NCBI GenBank assembly: GCA_021234155.1
Contig: JAJEKV010000032.1
Location: 4,905,835 to 4,969,834, forward strand
Length of the DNA: 64,000 nucleotides
Direction of reading: 5' to 3'
Source: Isoetes taiwanensis
Lineage: Eukaryota > Streptophyta > Lycopodiopsida > Isoetales > Isoetaceae
Numbering within the stretch: position 1 is the stretch's first letter; every line of letters begins with the position of its first letter. The notes beneath the pieces were generated by a model. The model was not told where the DNA came from and made no database searches. It saw nothing but the letters and a program-made list of their open reading frames with translations. The translations under genes and the position numbers were made by a program. Below, in pieces: positions 12,629-22,990 of the stretch.

Positions 12629-13073
12629 GGTATAAAATTTATACCGCCGAGCACTGGCGGTATAAATTTATACCGAACTGCAACACGCCCAGAGATAAAT
12701 TTATACCGCTAGTGCTCGAAGGTATAAATTTATACTGCCTGCAACAGTCGGTATAAATTTATACCGCAGGTGCTCGAGCGGTATAAATTTATACCGTTCC
12801 AGAACACAGTCGGTATAAATTTATACCGCCGAGCACCTCATGGTATAAATTTATACCGACTGAGGAACTATATTTCCAGATAAATTTATATCGATTGTAT
12901 TTGAATCGGTATAAATTTATACCGCTTCGTTCGAAATGGTATAAATTTATACCGCCTGAACACGTAGATAAATTTATACGACGGTAGTCGAACGGTATAA
13001 ATTTATACCGCCAGGTTTCGAAGCGGTATAAATTTATACCGATCCAGTAACCATATCCAGATAAAGTTATACC
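12629..13073. repeat. Palindrome cluster C (about 15 units, near-regular 30-bp spacing)
   Basis: The densest array. It consists of 16-18-bp palindromes (GGTATAAATTTATACC with flanking C/G) separated by 12-18-bp spacers. About every third or fourth unit is the shortened AGATAAATTTATACC form. Spacer words recur in both orientations (GTGCTCG and CGAGCAC, TTCGAA), hinting that the array grew by duplication and inversion of multi-unit blocks. A single decayed unit lies at about 11,994-12,009. Confidence 0.9.
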
Positions 13074-13336
13074 GTAGCTTACACTCTAGCGATTAAAACA
13101 AAAAGAGAAACTAGAACAAGATGCGGGTAGTAGACTTACGTGGCCATGACAAGATAGACCCGCGTGATAGACGTTCCGCAGAGAGCAAATAAGGGGGTAT
13201 ATAAGCCGCGACCGCTGAAATAGCTTCGACTCCCAAGTGATATAGAAAATAGGGTGGCCAGGCGCCCGGTACCTCTAAGTGCCGCTTCATATAGCGCTTC
13301 CATAAAGTTTTCAATACAAGTGTCTCGTGAGTTTTC

Positions 13337-13477
13337 GGTATAAATTTATACCGCTTCGTTTCTATGTTGCCCTCCTCTCAGATAAATTTATACCATCTCC
13401 GAGATAAATTTATACAAATACTTTAAGTTTTTCTTTTCCCTCAGATAAATTTATACCCACTCAGATAAATTTATACC
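13337..13477. repeat. Palindrome cluster D (5 units)
   Basis: One full CGGTATAAATTTATACCG (13,336) followed by four shortened AGATAAATTTATAC(C) units at about 13,382, 13,402, 13,442 and 13,463. The array ends just before the region that leads into the transposase-like remnant. Confidence 0.9.
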
Positions 13478-14359
13478 GTATGGCTCGAGAGAAAAGAACC
13501 AGAGCCTCCAACTCCCCGTTCGCAGGGCTTCCTCCCCGCAATGGCTTTCACACCTCCTCAACAGACACCGTGAAGTAGCCACGAATATTCTACATCCGAC
13601 ATTCCAACACCCAAATCTGTTGAGTTTGCTCCAAAGAAGACCACCTCGGCTTCCACCACCAGTTCAATTTACTCCACCACAACTCGCTCTCGAGCGCCGT
13701 CTGCCCCCACCAATGCGTTTCACCCCGCCAAAGCTAGAGAGGTCGACTACCTCCTCCATTCATTTTAGTAAATTAAGCCCATAGTCCACAGTAGAGGCTC
13801 CCTCCACGGAGGCAAATCACACCAACTCCATCCATTTCGCTAAATGGTACTACAACAAGTGGGAGCAGTCAGCGACACGCAACTCCTGTGTTCTACGACA
13901 CCGGGAGCTGGTCAACTACGTCACCAGCCTCGATTACTTTTCCCCCAGAGAGAGGGAAAGCACCTCCCCGTGCCTTGCCCACATCAAACCTCTCAAAGAT
14001 CTACAAGTACACCTCATGTTGATCTCTCGACCGAAGAAACACCTCATGTTGATGTCTCGCACGAGGACCTACCAAAGCCACAAGACTCCATGTTCGAATT
14101 CAAAGCCCCCTAAGTAAAAATCTTAAGCGTAACTTACACAAGACAAAGATGTACAACCGTTAGAAGAAAGAAACTCATGGACGAGGCTCACTTATGGGCA
14201 ACACATACAAAAGCAATGTTGTTCTCAACGTTGTTTGCTTAAGATTGGACTAAAGGAATTGAGGTTGCTTCGTGATAGTTCAGTTCAATGACTCGCTAGA
14301 CCAAAGGGGCTACTTAGCCTTCAATATTAGGCCGATGATGGTGAGAAGTTTACTTACAC

Positions 14360-15523
14360 AAATTGGTGGCCACACCGTCGTCAAACGGCCTTCAAATTGA
14401 TTCATGCTTTAGGCAAAATAGACGACTTGACCGCCTGAAGAAAAGGCTTGACAAGAATCCGGGCATCAATGACTACGCCATTCAGAGGCATAACCGTAAT
14501 TCATGCTCTTCAATGTGTTTCTGGATGGAAGGTTTCTTTAAGGAGTCTTGTGAGAAACTCCCTAACAGCCCCTATGTACCACTTGAGTGACAATTTCACG
14601 AAACAAGAAGTCTACGATAATTATAAGGAGATGTGTGTTGAGGCTGGAGAACGCTTTGTCCAAGTACTCTTACTTTCTTTGCTTCGGAAAAAGAGTTTTC
14701 TCGTGTAGGCCATTCCTAGAAAGCATAGGATGTCTGTTTTGTGCTACATGCTCAAATTAAAAGCTTCAGAGACAAAATGCAAGGACACTTCACACTAAAA
14801 GTAAGCTTCCAGGGCGTGTTCTTGCCTAGTTCTACTTAAAAGTAGGTTCTTTCCTAAACATGTTTTCCTTTCCGGATGCATTGAAGGAGAAACCGAACAA
14901 GCCTGAGAACAACAATCTTTGGAAAGGAGAAAATTGACAAAACATAGGAAGAAAGCACTGAACAACCACTCAACTACATATCGATTTGTTATTGATGGAA
15001 TGGACCCGGAAGAAGACCACCCTACCACATTTTGTCAATGTGCCTAAGGATGCTTCTTTGAAGAAGATTTCATACATCCATGTTGTTGGTGCTATGGTAT
15101 TTAATGGAAAACTATCTTGCAAGGCATTTTTGAATTATCCAAACATTCATGCTGATCCAAATCTCACTATCACAATATTGAATAAGCTTCTTTCCAATCT
15201 AGAACATATACATGGATTCTCAGATCTTCACTAGATAACACGACAAGGGAAAATAAGAATCGGCGTTGTTTGCTTATCATGCTATGCTAGTAGAGAAACA
15301 AATCTTCAAGAAGGTGAAGATTGGTTTCCACGCTTGTTGGTCATACACCCACCAAATTGATCGGATGTTCAAGAGGTTCTCTAAACGCCTTGCTCGAAAA
15401 AAAAGCTCTAAGCCCGCCAGCCATGATTGAGGTCATCCAAGATTCCTACAATCCTCGTCCGGACATCGAGTTATTGGAAGAAACTTATGATTTCAAGGAA
15501 TGGATTTTTCAAGAGATCAACTA
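14360..15523 (+). pseudogene. Decayed transposase-like gene (DNTTRENKNR / DGMD family) of the 8.9-kb element
   Basis: Several reading frames must be combined to follow it. In order they show CSSMCFWMEGFFKESCEKLP (14.5 kb); DNFTKQEVYDNYKEMCVEAG (14.59 kb); YRFVIDGMD, then TTLPHFVNVP and IHVVGAMVFNGKLSCKAFLN (14.98-15.13 kb); ADPNLTITILNKLL; LDNTTRENKNR (15.24 kb); and a C-terminal stretch with KVKIGF.., a THQID word and EVIQDSYNPRPDIELLEETY (15.30-15.5 kb). This order (D-G-M-D ... LDN..RENKN ... GHTH.DID-like) is that of a widespread eukaryotic family of transposon-derived proteins, probably DDE-type. Stops and frameshifts occur throughout. The identification rests on motif recognition, and I am less sure of the family name. 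Confidence 0.55.
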
Positions 15524-16976
15524 GGTCAATCGTGCTATTGAGCCCTTGAGAAACATTACATTCCAAATCGGATCAAAATTTCACTTGTAGATGGCAAGGC
15601 CATCTTACAAGGAAAGAAATATGCCACATCCTTGGTGGCGACCCGGTTTATTCAATTCATTCGCAACATCCCCAATACTAGTTCAATGCTCTTCGCAGAG
15701 CAAATGCCTCTAAAAAAGCTTGAAAGAAATCACAAAGAGTAAAAAGGAGGGAAGAGCATTTGACTCAAATAAATCATTGGATTGTATTGAGACAAGTATT
15801 CATCTGCTCTAACCACTTTGGGGAGGCGGATGCTTTATGGTGGCCTCAATTTTTTCGAGAACGTGACATGTTGCAAGCTTCATTACAAGGTCGAAGACCC
15901 GCTACATTCAACCGCCATCTAGGCAAACCCTCCCTGTGCAAGTTGAGAATCAAGAGGAACATGTAGAGATATTGGCTAGCTCGGATGAAGATGACAGAGT
16001 CATGTACACCGCCCTAGACGACAAAGACAACAAGTTGCTCGAGTATCCGGTTCGGGTCCGAGATTCGTAAAGGAATGCTCATAGCTGTCCCACCGATAAT
16101 GATGAGTCCGGGAAGCCGCTCGGCTAGCTAAAATCATCGAGGTAACAAGAGGATGGAATTCCCACCAATTAAAAGTGCACCGATGAGAACGATCACGCCA
16201 ATGCTTTCGATTGGGAGTTATACTTTGGAGATGGTAAAAAACAGAGTGGGAAAAGAGAGCAAAGTCCAAAGCAAGCTTCTTTGTCATAGATCTATCCGGA
16301 AGTGAAGGTTCTTGCATATGACTTTGTTCCGACTTTCGCTAATAAGTTACGTATGGTCACTCAAACTTTAATAAGGTCAAGATGTGGATTAGACAAACAA
16401 GCCAAAAAGGTGGCCAAAAAGATGATGATGAAGACTCACTTGTAGAGCGGTGAGGAAGAAGATCGTTCGAGTACATCCAAAGGCCTTTGAGAGTGAAGTT
16501 TCGAGGATGAAGGCTCGAGTGATCGGGAATAAATGAGTCGAGAGGATGAGATGCATCCCGATCTTGCTTTACAAAATGTAAGTTTGTCCGATGACTTCGA
16601 ACATGTAAAGAAATGAAAGTGCAGGTGATGATTATCATCAAAATATCCTATATTTTTGACAATTTTGTTCATAATTTTGTACAATTTTCACAACCTTGAA
16701 TATATCACTTCTTTGTCACTCTACTACCCTTGCTATTTTTTTTATTGCCCCTTTTTTGCTACACTTTATAAAAGTAACTATTTTTTGTTCTAGTTTAGGA
16801 GGATGAAAATTGCTATTTAAAATTTTTGCACGAAAGTTATGTTCAATCAACCCCTCAAAAATGGTACCTAAATTACTTAAATTGTCACACCTGTCACAAA
16901 AAAATCTTAAAAATGGACTTTTTTAAGGGAATTTTAGGGAATCTTTCAAAGATTCCTTTTGAAGTGCGTTTCCAGC
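15524..16976. other. Distal part of the 8.9-kb element, decayed
   Basis: A possible tail of the transposase-like gene (frames around 15.55-15.97 kb), then AT-rich subterminal sequence. No intact gene is seen. Confidence 0.4.
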
Positions 16977-17000
16977 AAATAAGTGCGTTTCATTTTAAAC
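16977..17000 (-). repeat. Right terminal inverted repeat of the 8.9-kb element
   Basis: Exact inverted match to 8129-8152. A second AAACGCACTT word lies just inside (minus-strand reading), so the subterminal sequence is partly repeated. Confidence 0.75.
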
Positions 17001-17240
17001 TTTGTTTACTATTTGACCCCAACACAAATACAAAATCTGTAAGGGCTTGACAACCCAATGCGCACTGTCCAGCTTCAATAAGAAAACATGCTTCAGGATT
17101 TTAAGTTTATAGAGGTCATTAACCCCTCAGTCATGACAATTATCATTTGATTCATGTGCATTTGTATCAAACTTCATTTAGTCAGTCTCGTGGAGGAAAT
17201 GCTTGCAACACTCACTTTTTGAAATAGAGGGGAGCCGGGG

Positions 17241-17288
17241 AAGAGAAATGTTCGCGGCGGCCTTGGCCGCCGCGATAAATTTCTTGTA
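17241..17288 (-). repeat. 48-bp GC-rich hairpin element, copy 2 (inverted)
   Basis: Exact reverse complement of 4351-4398, over all 48 bases. It lies 240 bp outside the right end of the 8.9-kb element. Confidence 0.8.
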
Positions 17289-18300
17289 TTAATAAATATA
17301 CTTAAAATGCTTTGGTCAATAAATCACTACTGCTCTCTAACTTTAACCACACTAGCATTCCATTAAAAACCCTATATGATTTGCATTTATGAAATGGGTA
17401 GCATTCTACTATAAACCCTAGATGTTTTGCACGCACAAAATGGGTAGCGATTTACTAAAAATCCTATATGGTTTGCATGCACAAAAGGAAAGGTTTTACC
17501 TATATGGTTTGCATGCACAAAAGGGAAGGTTTTAGACCATTAAACACGTGCAGCTTTTGTCACTTTTAACACAATGAGAACCATATAAACTTATCATAAC
17601 ACTTTAGGAACCACATTACATAACACCATATTAAAACGAGTCTCATTACCACTACCTTATATCATATTACGAACCATACACATGAACCATGATATGAAAC
17701 AATGGCAAATAAACATGTTAGAAAACCATATAATTGAGCACCATAATTAAACCATTGATAATTACTTAGTCAAAATACCACTTTATTAAACCATCTAAAG
17801 AAACCATATACTTTAGCCATGTAATGTTTTTAATGATATCAACCCAGAAAGATGCATTGGTTTCTTTGAACGGCTTTTTATGTATAACCAAGGAAAAAAC
17901 CCGTAATAGTTTTATTTTTGGGTGCCTTGTGAATAATCCAAACACGATTTAATGGCTCACATTTCAAGATGCTACAACACAAAATCTCACTGTAAAACCT
18001 ATCTATCTATCTACTATCCCATCGATCCGAGCCATCGGATCGCCATTCTGGGAAGGGACGAGCTCCTATATAAGCCCATTTTCGTCTTCGGACCGGTTAT
18101 CGGCATCTTCTCACAGCAGCTCTGCTTCTCTTCTCGTAGCTTCCCTCCCTGCCCACCCTGCTGCATGGGCGCATGAGTTTTCTCCTTTATGTTCATGCAC
18201 TCTTTGTTGTTCTCCACCTTTGGGTGTTGTTGTTCTCATGTTTTCTTTTTCATCGGCCTTAGGCCGCGTTATTCTAAGTTTTTTTCTTTATGTTCATGCA
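17289..18300. other. Intergenic, no gene recognised
   Basis: Contains short direct repeats of the type TATATGGTTTGCATGCACAAAA near 17.4-17.52 kb and a (TATC)n word at about 18,000. No convincing coding region. Confidence 0.45.
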
Positions 18301-18309
18301 CTCTTTGTT

Positions 18310-18422
18310 GTTCTCCACCTGTGGGTGATGCTCTTTCTTTCCACCTCGAGGGTGATGCCTATTTTCATATAATGATTGTCCACCCTATGGGTGATGCTTT
18401 TCCACCCTATGGGTGATGCTCT
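18310..18422 (+). repeat. Short imperfect tandem repeat (CCACCYNNNGGGTGATGCT)
   Basis: At least four imperfect copies of a 19-20-bp unit, each internally palindromic (CCACC...GGGTG). A related copy lies at about 18,215. It sits just upstream of the tyrosine-recombinase remnant. Confidence 0.65.
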
Positions 18423-18803
18423 CTCTTTCTGTTATGTTCTTTCTCATCTGTTTCAGAGTTCATCTCTTTGGCACTTCTTGGTGCAGCTTGTTTTTTCTCA
18501 TGGCAATGCATGCTTCCTTTTCTCTAACATTCATGGGTGTTTTTCGGGAGTTTTTTGTGTTGATTGCAGGATTTCGCCGTCTTCTGAGGGTTTGCTGTCT
18601 CTCGGTTCGTCATCACCCATATCCTCCCGGTCTTCCTGCGACACATTCGGGGGTTCACCGTCTCTTGGGGTCCGGCTACATTCGCATTCGCCATCAACCC
18701 ATTGTTTTTCGTTTTTCCAGGCAACACATTCAAGGTTGTTGGCGACCATTTCTCATTATAGGGTTTTCCTCGAAAACCCGAAAGGGCGGGGTTTTTTATC
18801 CCG

Positions 18804-19202
18804 ATGAGAAGTTGTCGCCATTACCCTTCTATATTGCCTCGGCATATTTCTTTTTGTGGGGTAGTCCGATATTGTTCCTATGGTCGGTTACCCCTCTATT
18901 CTTCAAAAACATTGTATACTGCTGCTGTGATGAATGACAAGCCTATCTATGGCCGGTTTTGTATCTCTCGCGAGTCCCTTCCCAGAATCCTGTGGAAGGA
19001 TTGTCTTCTCGCTATCGGCTTGGATCCATCCCAGTACGGTACGCATTCTGCTCGTCGCGGTGGGGCTTCGGCAGCGGCCGCTTGGGGGGTTCCACATGAT
19101 GCTGCGCGTGCTCACGGTCGCTGGCGCTCCTCTTCTTCTCACTCCCGCTATGTGCTTCGCGACCCAACTCAGAGGTTTCGCGACGACTGGGCTTATAGTT
19201 GA
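18804..19202 (+). pseudogene. Tyrosine recombinase C-terminal remnant (DIRS/Ngaro- or Crypton-type)
   Basis: From about 18,927 the frame reads a C-terminal phage-integrase fold: GTHSARRGGASAAAAWGVP (the conserved H-x-x-R box), then RAHGRWRSSSSHSRYV (His/Trp position and catalytic Tyr), then RDPTQRFRDDWAYS and a stop. This spacing is typical of eukaryotic tyrosine-recombinase transposons. The N-terminal arginine box and any reverse transcriptase are not recognisable upstream, where the frame is a run of hydrophobic residues. The piece is therefore a 5'-truncated remnant. A partial direct duplication of its GGCCGGTTTTGT...GCGAGTCCCTT segment follows at about 19,219. Confidence 0.7.
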
Positions 19203-20053
19203 GGAAGTTCTCTGGTAGTTGGCCGGTTTTGTGTCTCTTGCGAGTCCCTTCTCAGAATAAAATATATGGTAAAAATGGAGCCAACCAATTTTTAATAGAA
19301 TCGCACATTTTTTAAATCATCTAATTATATGCCATTGTGATATGGGCAAGTTAGATTTACGTTTTATAAAAAGCCTTTATGGACTCTTATTTGTGTAAGG
19401 TGCTCCATATGAGACTCGATGGCAGACTCACCGCCGCCGCAGCTTCCCACCACCTCGCCTCACACTACGCCGTGAGAGGCTCCATGTGAGGCTCGGCAGC
19501 GGACTCATTGCCTCTGCGGCTCGTCTGCCACACCCCTTACATGGCGTAAGAGCCCACAAAGCCATTTTATATGATACATAAAGAAGCACATACGTACACA
19601 TGCACATAACACACATAGAGCGGAGTGTACTTGCTTTCATTAAGATCAAAGAATGCTAATAATACACATATTTGTTCACATTTGTTCAGTAGGTGTACCT
19701 ACTAAAGGAGTCCTCCTTAAGGTGATGTGTGGACATTCCTAACGACTTGCAATGTGATTTTGGTGGATGGCTACCAAATTATAGAGACTTTGGCGGCTCA
19801 TTTGAAAGATTTGGTATGCCATACCCTTCTTTATTCAACTCATAAATGGGTATCTCGAGACTATTTGCAATGCGATTTCCAAAGGTTTGCTCGATCGGTG
19901 CCATATTATAGAGACTTTTGTCGCCCACTGAAAAAGTCTGTGCACAGTCCCATTTCTTTTATTCCAAGCCCTATTAGAGTTGTTTAAGAAACGATAATAA
20001 TGTTCATATTTCAAAAACCACCTCAAGAAAGTAAGGTATATTTCATAGTAGAG
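19203..20053. other. Intergenic, no gene recognised
   Basis: Two imperfectly repeated coding-like words occur (DLQCDF...YRDF at about 19.74 and 19.86 kb) but match nothing I know. No element boundaries seen. Confidence 0.4.
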
Positions 20054-21469
20054 ATGAAATGGCTGGTATCATCAATATTTTTTATGATTGGAATATTTAT
20101 TATGTGTACTAGCGATAGTAATATCTTCCTCAATCTCCATCTTTATCCTATGGAAAGTGGGGATCATAGCTGCATTGCTTCTGGAATTCATCGAGGCATA
20201 TACCGTCAGAAGGGTTTTTAGAGGCGATCGAGAGCTATGAGTCAGTACATCGAAGGTGCACTGCGGAGCATAACATGAGTGACATCTTTCTTAAAAATGA
20301 AAGCAGGGGGGATTGCAAGTATATGGTATGGGTGCCCCATGATGGACTAGGCAATAGGATAATTTCTCTCACATCTGCCTTTGTATACTCTCTTGTAACA
20401 AATAGAACCCTTCTCATTTCTAACCAATCAGGATTTGGTGACCTATTCTGTGAGCTATTTCCCGACTCATCTTGGATCCTTCCAGACTCCTTTCCACTCC
20501 AGAATCTCCAGGAGACTGCAGAATACCACAGCAATTTTTACAACAGAATCCAAGGGCTATCCAACCAGGGTTCTAACTGGACCAATGTGAAGAGCTCAGA
20601 TTTCCCAACAAAGATTAGCGTGCGCATAGAATGGGGTACCAGCCCTCAGGAATTTCGATTCTTTTGTCCAAAGGAGCAGGAATTAATGGAAAATATTACA
20701 TGGATTTATTTCGACAGCATAGAATTCATAGCCGTACCAAGGCTTAGAAAAGCTCTGAATTATTTGTTCCCTGATAGGGCCTTGTTTCTTCATGCAGCAA
20801 GGTATTTGTTTAATTCTAGAGATGAAATATGGAATACGATCAAGAGTTTTTACAGCGAAAATTTTCTAGACGCAGAGAGCCGGGTCGGGATTCAGATCCG
20901 GGCATGGGGAAGCCAGTATCATCCCATAATCAACAGCCATGTTCTAGCCTGTGCAACGGAAATGGGTATGCTTCCAAAAGACCCAGATGATACAAAAATT
21001 CCAAAAACAGCAGTTCTGGTGACCTCTCTTCTGCCTGAATACCACCGGAATCTGTCTGACAACCTATGCCAATGCTTCCGGAAACAGGATTCGGATTCAT
21101 ATTGCAAGCTCGGAAAGATTTCAGCAAACAGGGCGGAAGGATCACGATGTAAAAGCAGTTGTGGACATGTGGCTTCTGAGCTTCATGGACGATATGATTT
21201 CTACTTCAAGGTCTACATTTGGGTATGTTGGGCATGGATTGAGCGGGATAGTTCCGGTGGTTCTCAGGAATTTTGGGATGCAGGATAGCAAAATTACAAA
21301 TCCGCCGTGTTTTCGGACCAATTTGGCAGGTCCCTGTTTCCTGCTTCCGCCGAGATTGGCATCGTGTCCTTTGAATCCAGAAGAAGGAGGCGCTGGAGAT
21401 GATAATTCTCAAGTTCCTGAAGTCAGAGCATGTGTCCTAGATTCGGGAGTAGGCATGTACTCAGGCTGA
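20054..21469 (+). pseudogene. Xyloglucan-type alpha-1,2-fucosyltransferase (GT37), frameshifted
   Basis: Golgi type II membrane glycosyltransferase that would move fucose from GDP-fucose onto cell-wall polysaccharide. An N-terminal membrane anchor is visible (MKWLVSSIFFMIGIFIMCTS). Then come a stem with GGIHRGIYRQKG-like sequence, the donor-site motif VPHDGLGNRIISLTSAF, GIQIRAW (the conserved R-containing loop), VTSLLPEY, and a C-terminal SERFQQTGRKDHDVKAVVDM, LLSFMDD, STFGYVGHGLSG and PPCFRTNLAGPCF. Two frame changes are needed: one in GGGTTTTT at about 20,214-20,221, where the frame runs into a TAG, and one between about 21,060 and 21,105. No introns are evident, and length and motif order are otherwise normal. 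It is either a young pseudogene or an intact gene with two consensus errors. Confidence 0.85.
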
Positions 21470-21696
21470 CCATGGATTTCGATTTCCGTTTGCAATTAAT
21501 TAAATCTTAGGGCCTATATTTTTCGGTTATCTAAATTTTAACAAATTAGAAGTATCTCTACTTGAGGCCGTAGGGCCCACTAAATGTGACTAGATCCACA
21601 AAATGTGACATCTATGGTCCGAAATCTACAGCTCATAATTTTATAACTCATATATCTGATATCTCTTATATATATACAATTATATAAGCACCCCCC

Positions 21697-21786
21697 ATGT
21701 TCCAGTACTTTGAGGTGTCGCCGTGTGAGCCGTCCAGATCTGAGATCGACGGTCCATGCGAGGACACCTCAAAGTATTGGAACATG
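21697..21786. repeat. 90-bp foldback (stem about 23 bp)
   Basis: ATGTTCCAGTACTTTGAGGT at 21,698 pairs with ACCTCAAAGTATTGGAACAT ending at about 21,785, separated by a GC-rich loop. It resembles a small MITE. No target duplication is obvious. Confidence 0.6.
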
Positions 21787-22129
21787 ATGAGGTGGCAGCA
21801 ATATTTGGTGTAGCAGATCTTAACCGTTAGATCAAAAGGTGAGCCTAAATCCTAGCCATTAACTTTCTAATATTAATTTTTTTTTTTTTTTTTTTTAAAG
21901 GAGGTGAGGTGGCACCCTCATTAATAAAAAAAGTAGTGAGGTGTCAAGGCATTTATGAGTGGACATTCTAGGAAGCTTCCTTTTGCTTAATCGCCTTCAA
22001 ATGCACATAGCTTGCAGTAGAGGGGTCGGATGAAGGTGGAGCCCACGCCGTTGGATTGCTCTCATCGAGAGCTTTCCAATGAGTGGTGCTTTGGCACTAT
22101 TTTTCCGCAGTTGGAGCCAACATGATCGA

Positions 22130-22820
22130 ATACTAAGAATCTTCTGGGAATCTTTGAGTTTCAAGTAACCTATGGTAAGTTGAGAGAATCTAGGAGAATC
22201 TTTATAGGATCTTAGAGAATCCAAAGGAATATCATGAGAATCTTAGAGAATCTATGGGAATCTCAAGATAGCATGTTTGAGAATGTAAGGGACTGTAAAG
22301 GAATCTTGATAAAATTTTTAAGATCCTAGAGGAAACTTGAAGGAATCTTGGGATCAAGGGGAATCTTTATAGAATCTAAAAGTAATCTTGATGGAATCTT
22401 AGAGAATCTAGAAGAATCTAGGAGAATCTTCATAGAATCTTGGAGAATCTATAGGAATCTTGGGGTATTCTTTTGGAATCTAAGGGAATATAAAGGAATC
22501 TTCTGAAAATCTTTAAGAATCTATGAGAATCTAGATGGAATCTTGGAGAATCTAGGAGAATCTTAATAAAATCTAAGGGAATCTATCTAGAATCTTAAGA
22601 GTCTAGGGAATCTTTGTAGAAATTTAAGAATTTTAGAGAATCTTTGAGAATCTAGGAGAAACTAAGAGAATCTTAAGAGAATCTTTGAGAATCTTTCTGA
22701 AATTTTTGAGAATCTAGGGGAATCTTGATGGAATCTTAGAGAGTCTAAGAGAATCTTCATAGAATCTTGAGAAATCCAGGGGAATACTCATAGAATCTTG
22801 GAGAACCTAGAGGAATCATG
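22130..22820. repeat. GAATCT-type degenerate minisatellite
   Basis: About 700 bp dominated by variants of AGAATCTTGGAGAATCTAGG with no fixed period. A related tract lies at 39.43-40.13 kb. Both are followed by the word TACAAGTTTTTGTACTAT (or its reverse complement) and an (AT)n run. Confidence 0.8.
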
Positions 22821-22903
22821 CTTTGTTGTGTGACTGTTGGGTCCTGCCTAATATCATTCATGGTACAACCACTCATAATGCAACTACTCATAGTACAAAA
22901 ACT

Positions 22904-22913
22904 TGTATATATA

Positions 22914-22961
<48 letters not shown>

Positions 22962-22990
22962 TATATATCTATAAATATAAATATATATAT
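22904..22990. repeat. (AT)n microsatellite
   Basis: A nearly uninterrupted TA dinucleotide run at the left border of duplication copy 1. Confidence 0.9.

Larger units (their letters stand above)
8129..17000. mobile_element. Putative 8.9-kb DNA transposon with terminal inverted repeats and palindrome arrays
   Basis: The left end (8129-8152, GTTTAAAATGAAACGCACTT...) is an exact 24-nt inverted match to the right end (16,977-17,000). Just inside each end lies another AAGTGCGTTT word, so each end can fold into a short hairpin, followed by a shared GAAAGATTCC word. The flanks read CTACTAACAAG on the left and TTTGTTTACT on the right, and I see no clear target-site duplication. Inside are four clusters of a 16-18-bp palindrome (9.3-13.5 kb) and a plus-strand transposase-like pseudogene (14.4-15.5 kb). 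All reading frames are broken, so this copy is probably immobile by itself. The superfamily is not assigned. Confidence 0.6.

Noticed and set aside
12629-13073. CRISPR-like array (regular repeats with unique spacers)
   Set aside because: The repeats are self-palindromic, vary in form, and the setting is a plant nuclear genome with no cas genes. Spacer words recur in both orientations, which fits array duplication rather than spacer acquisition.
4351-17288. The 48-bp inverted pair as the ends of a 12.9-kb transposon
   Set aside because: The interval includes a spliced host transporter gene, and a better-supported TIR pair at 8129 and 17,000 lies inside. No target duplication flanks the 48-bp copies.
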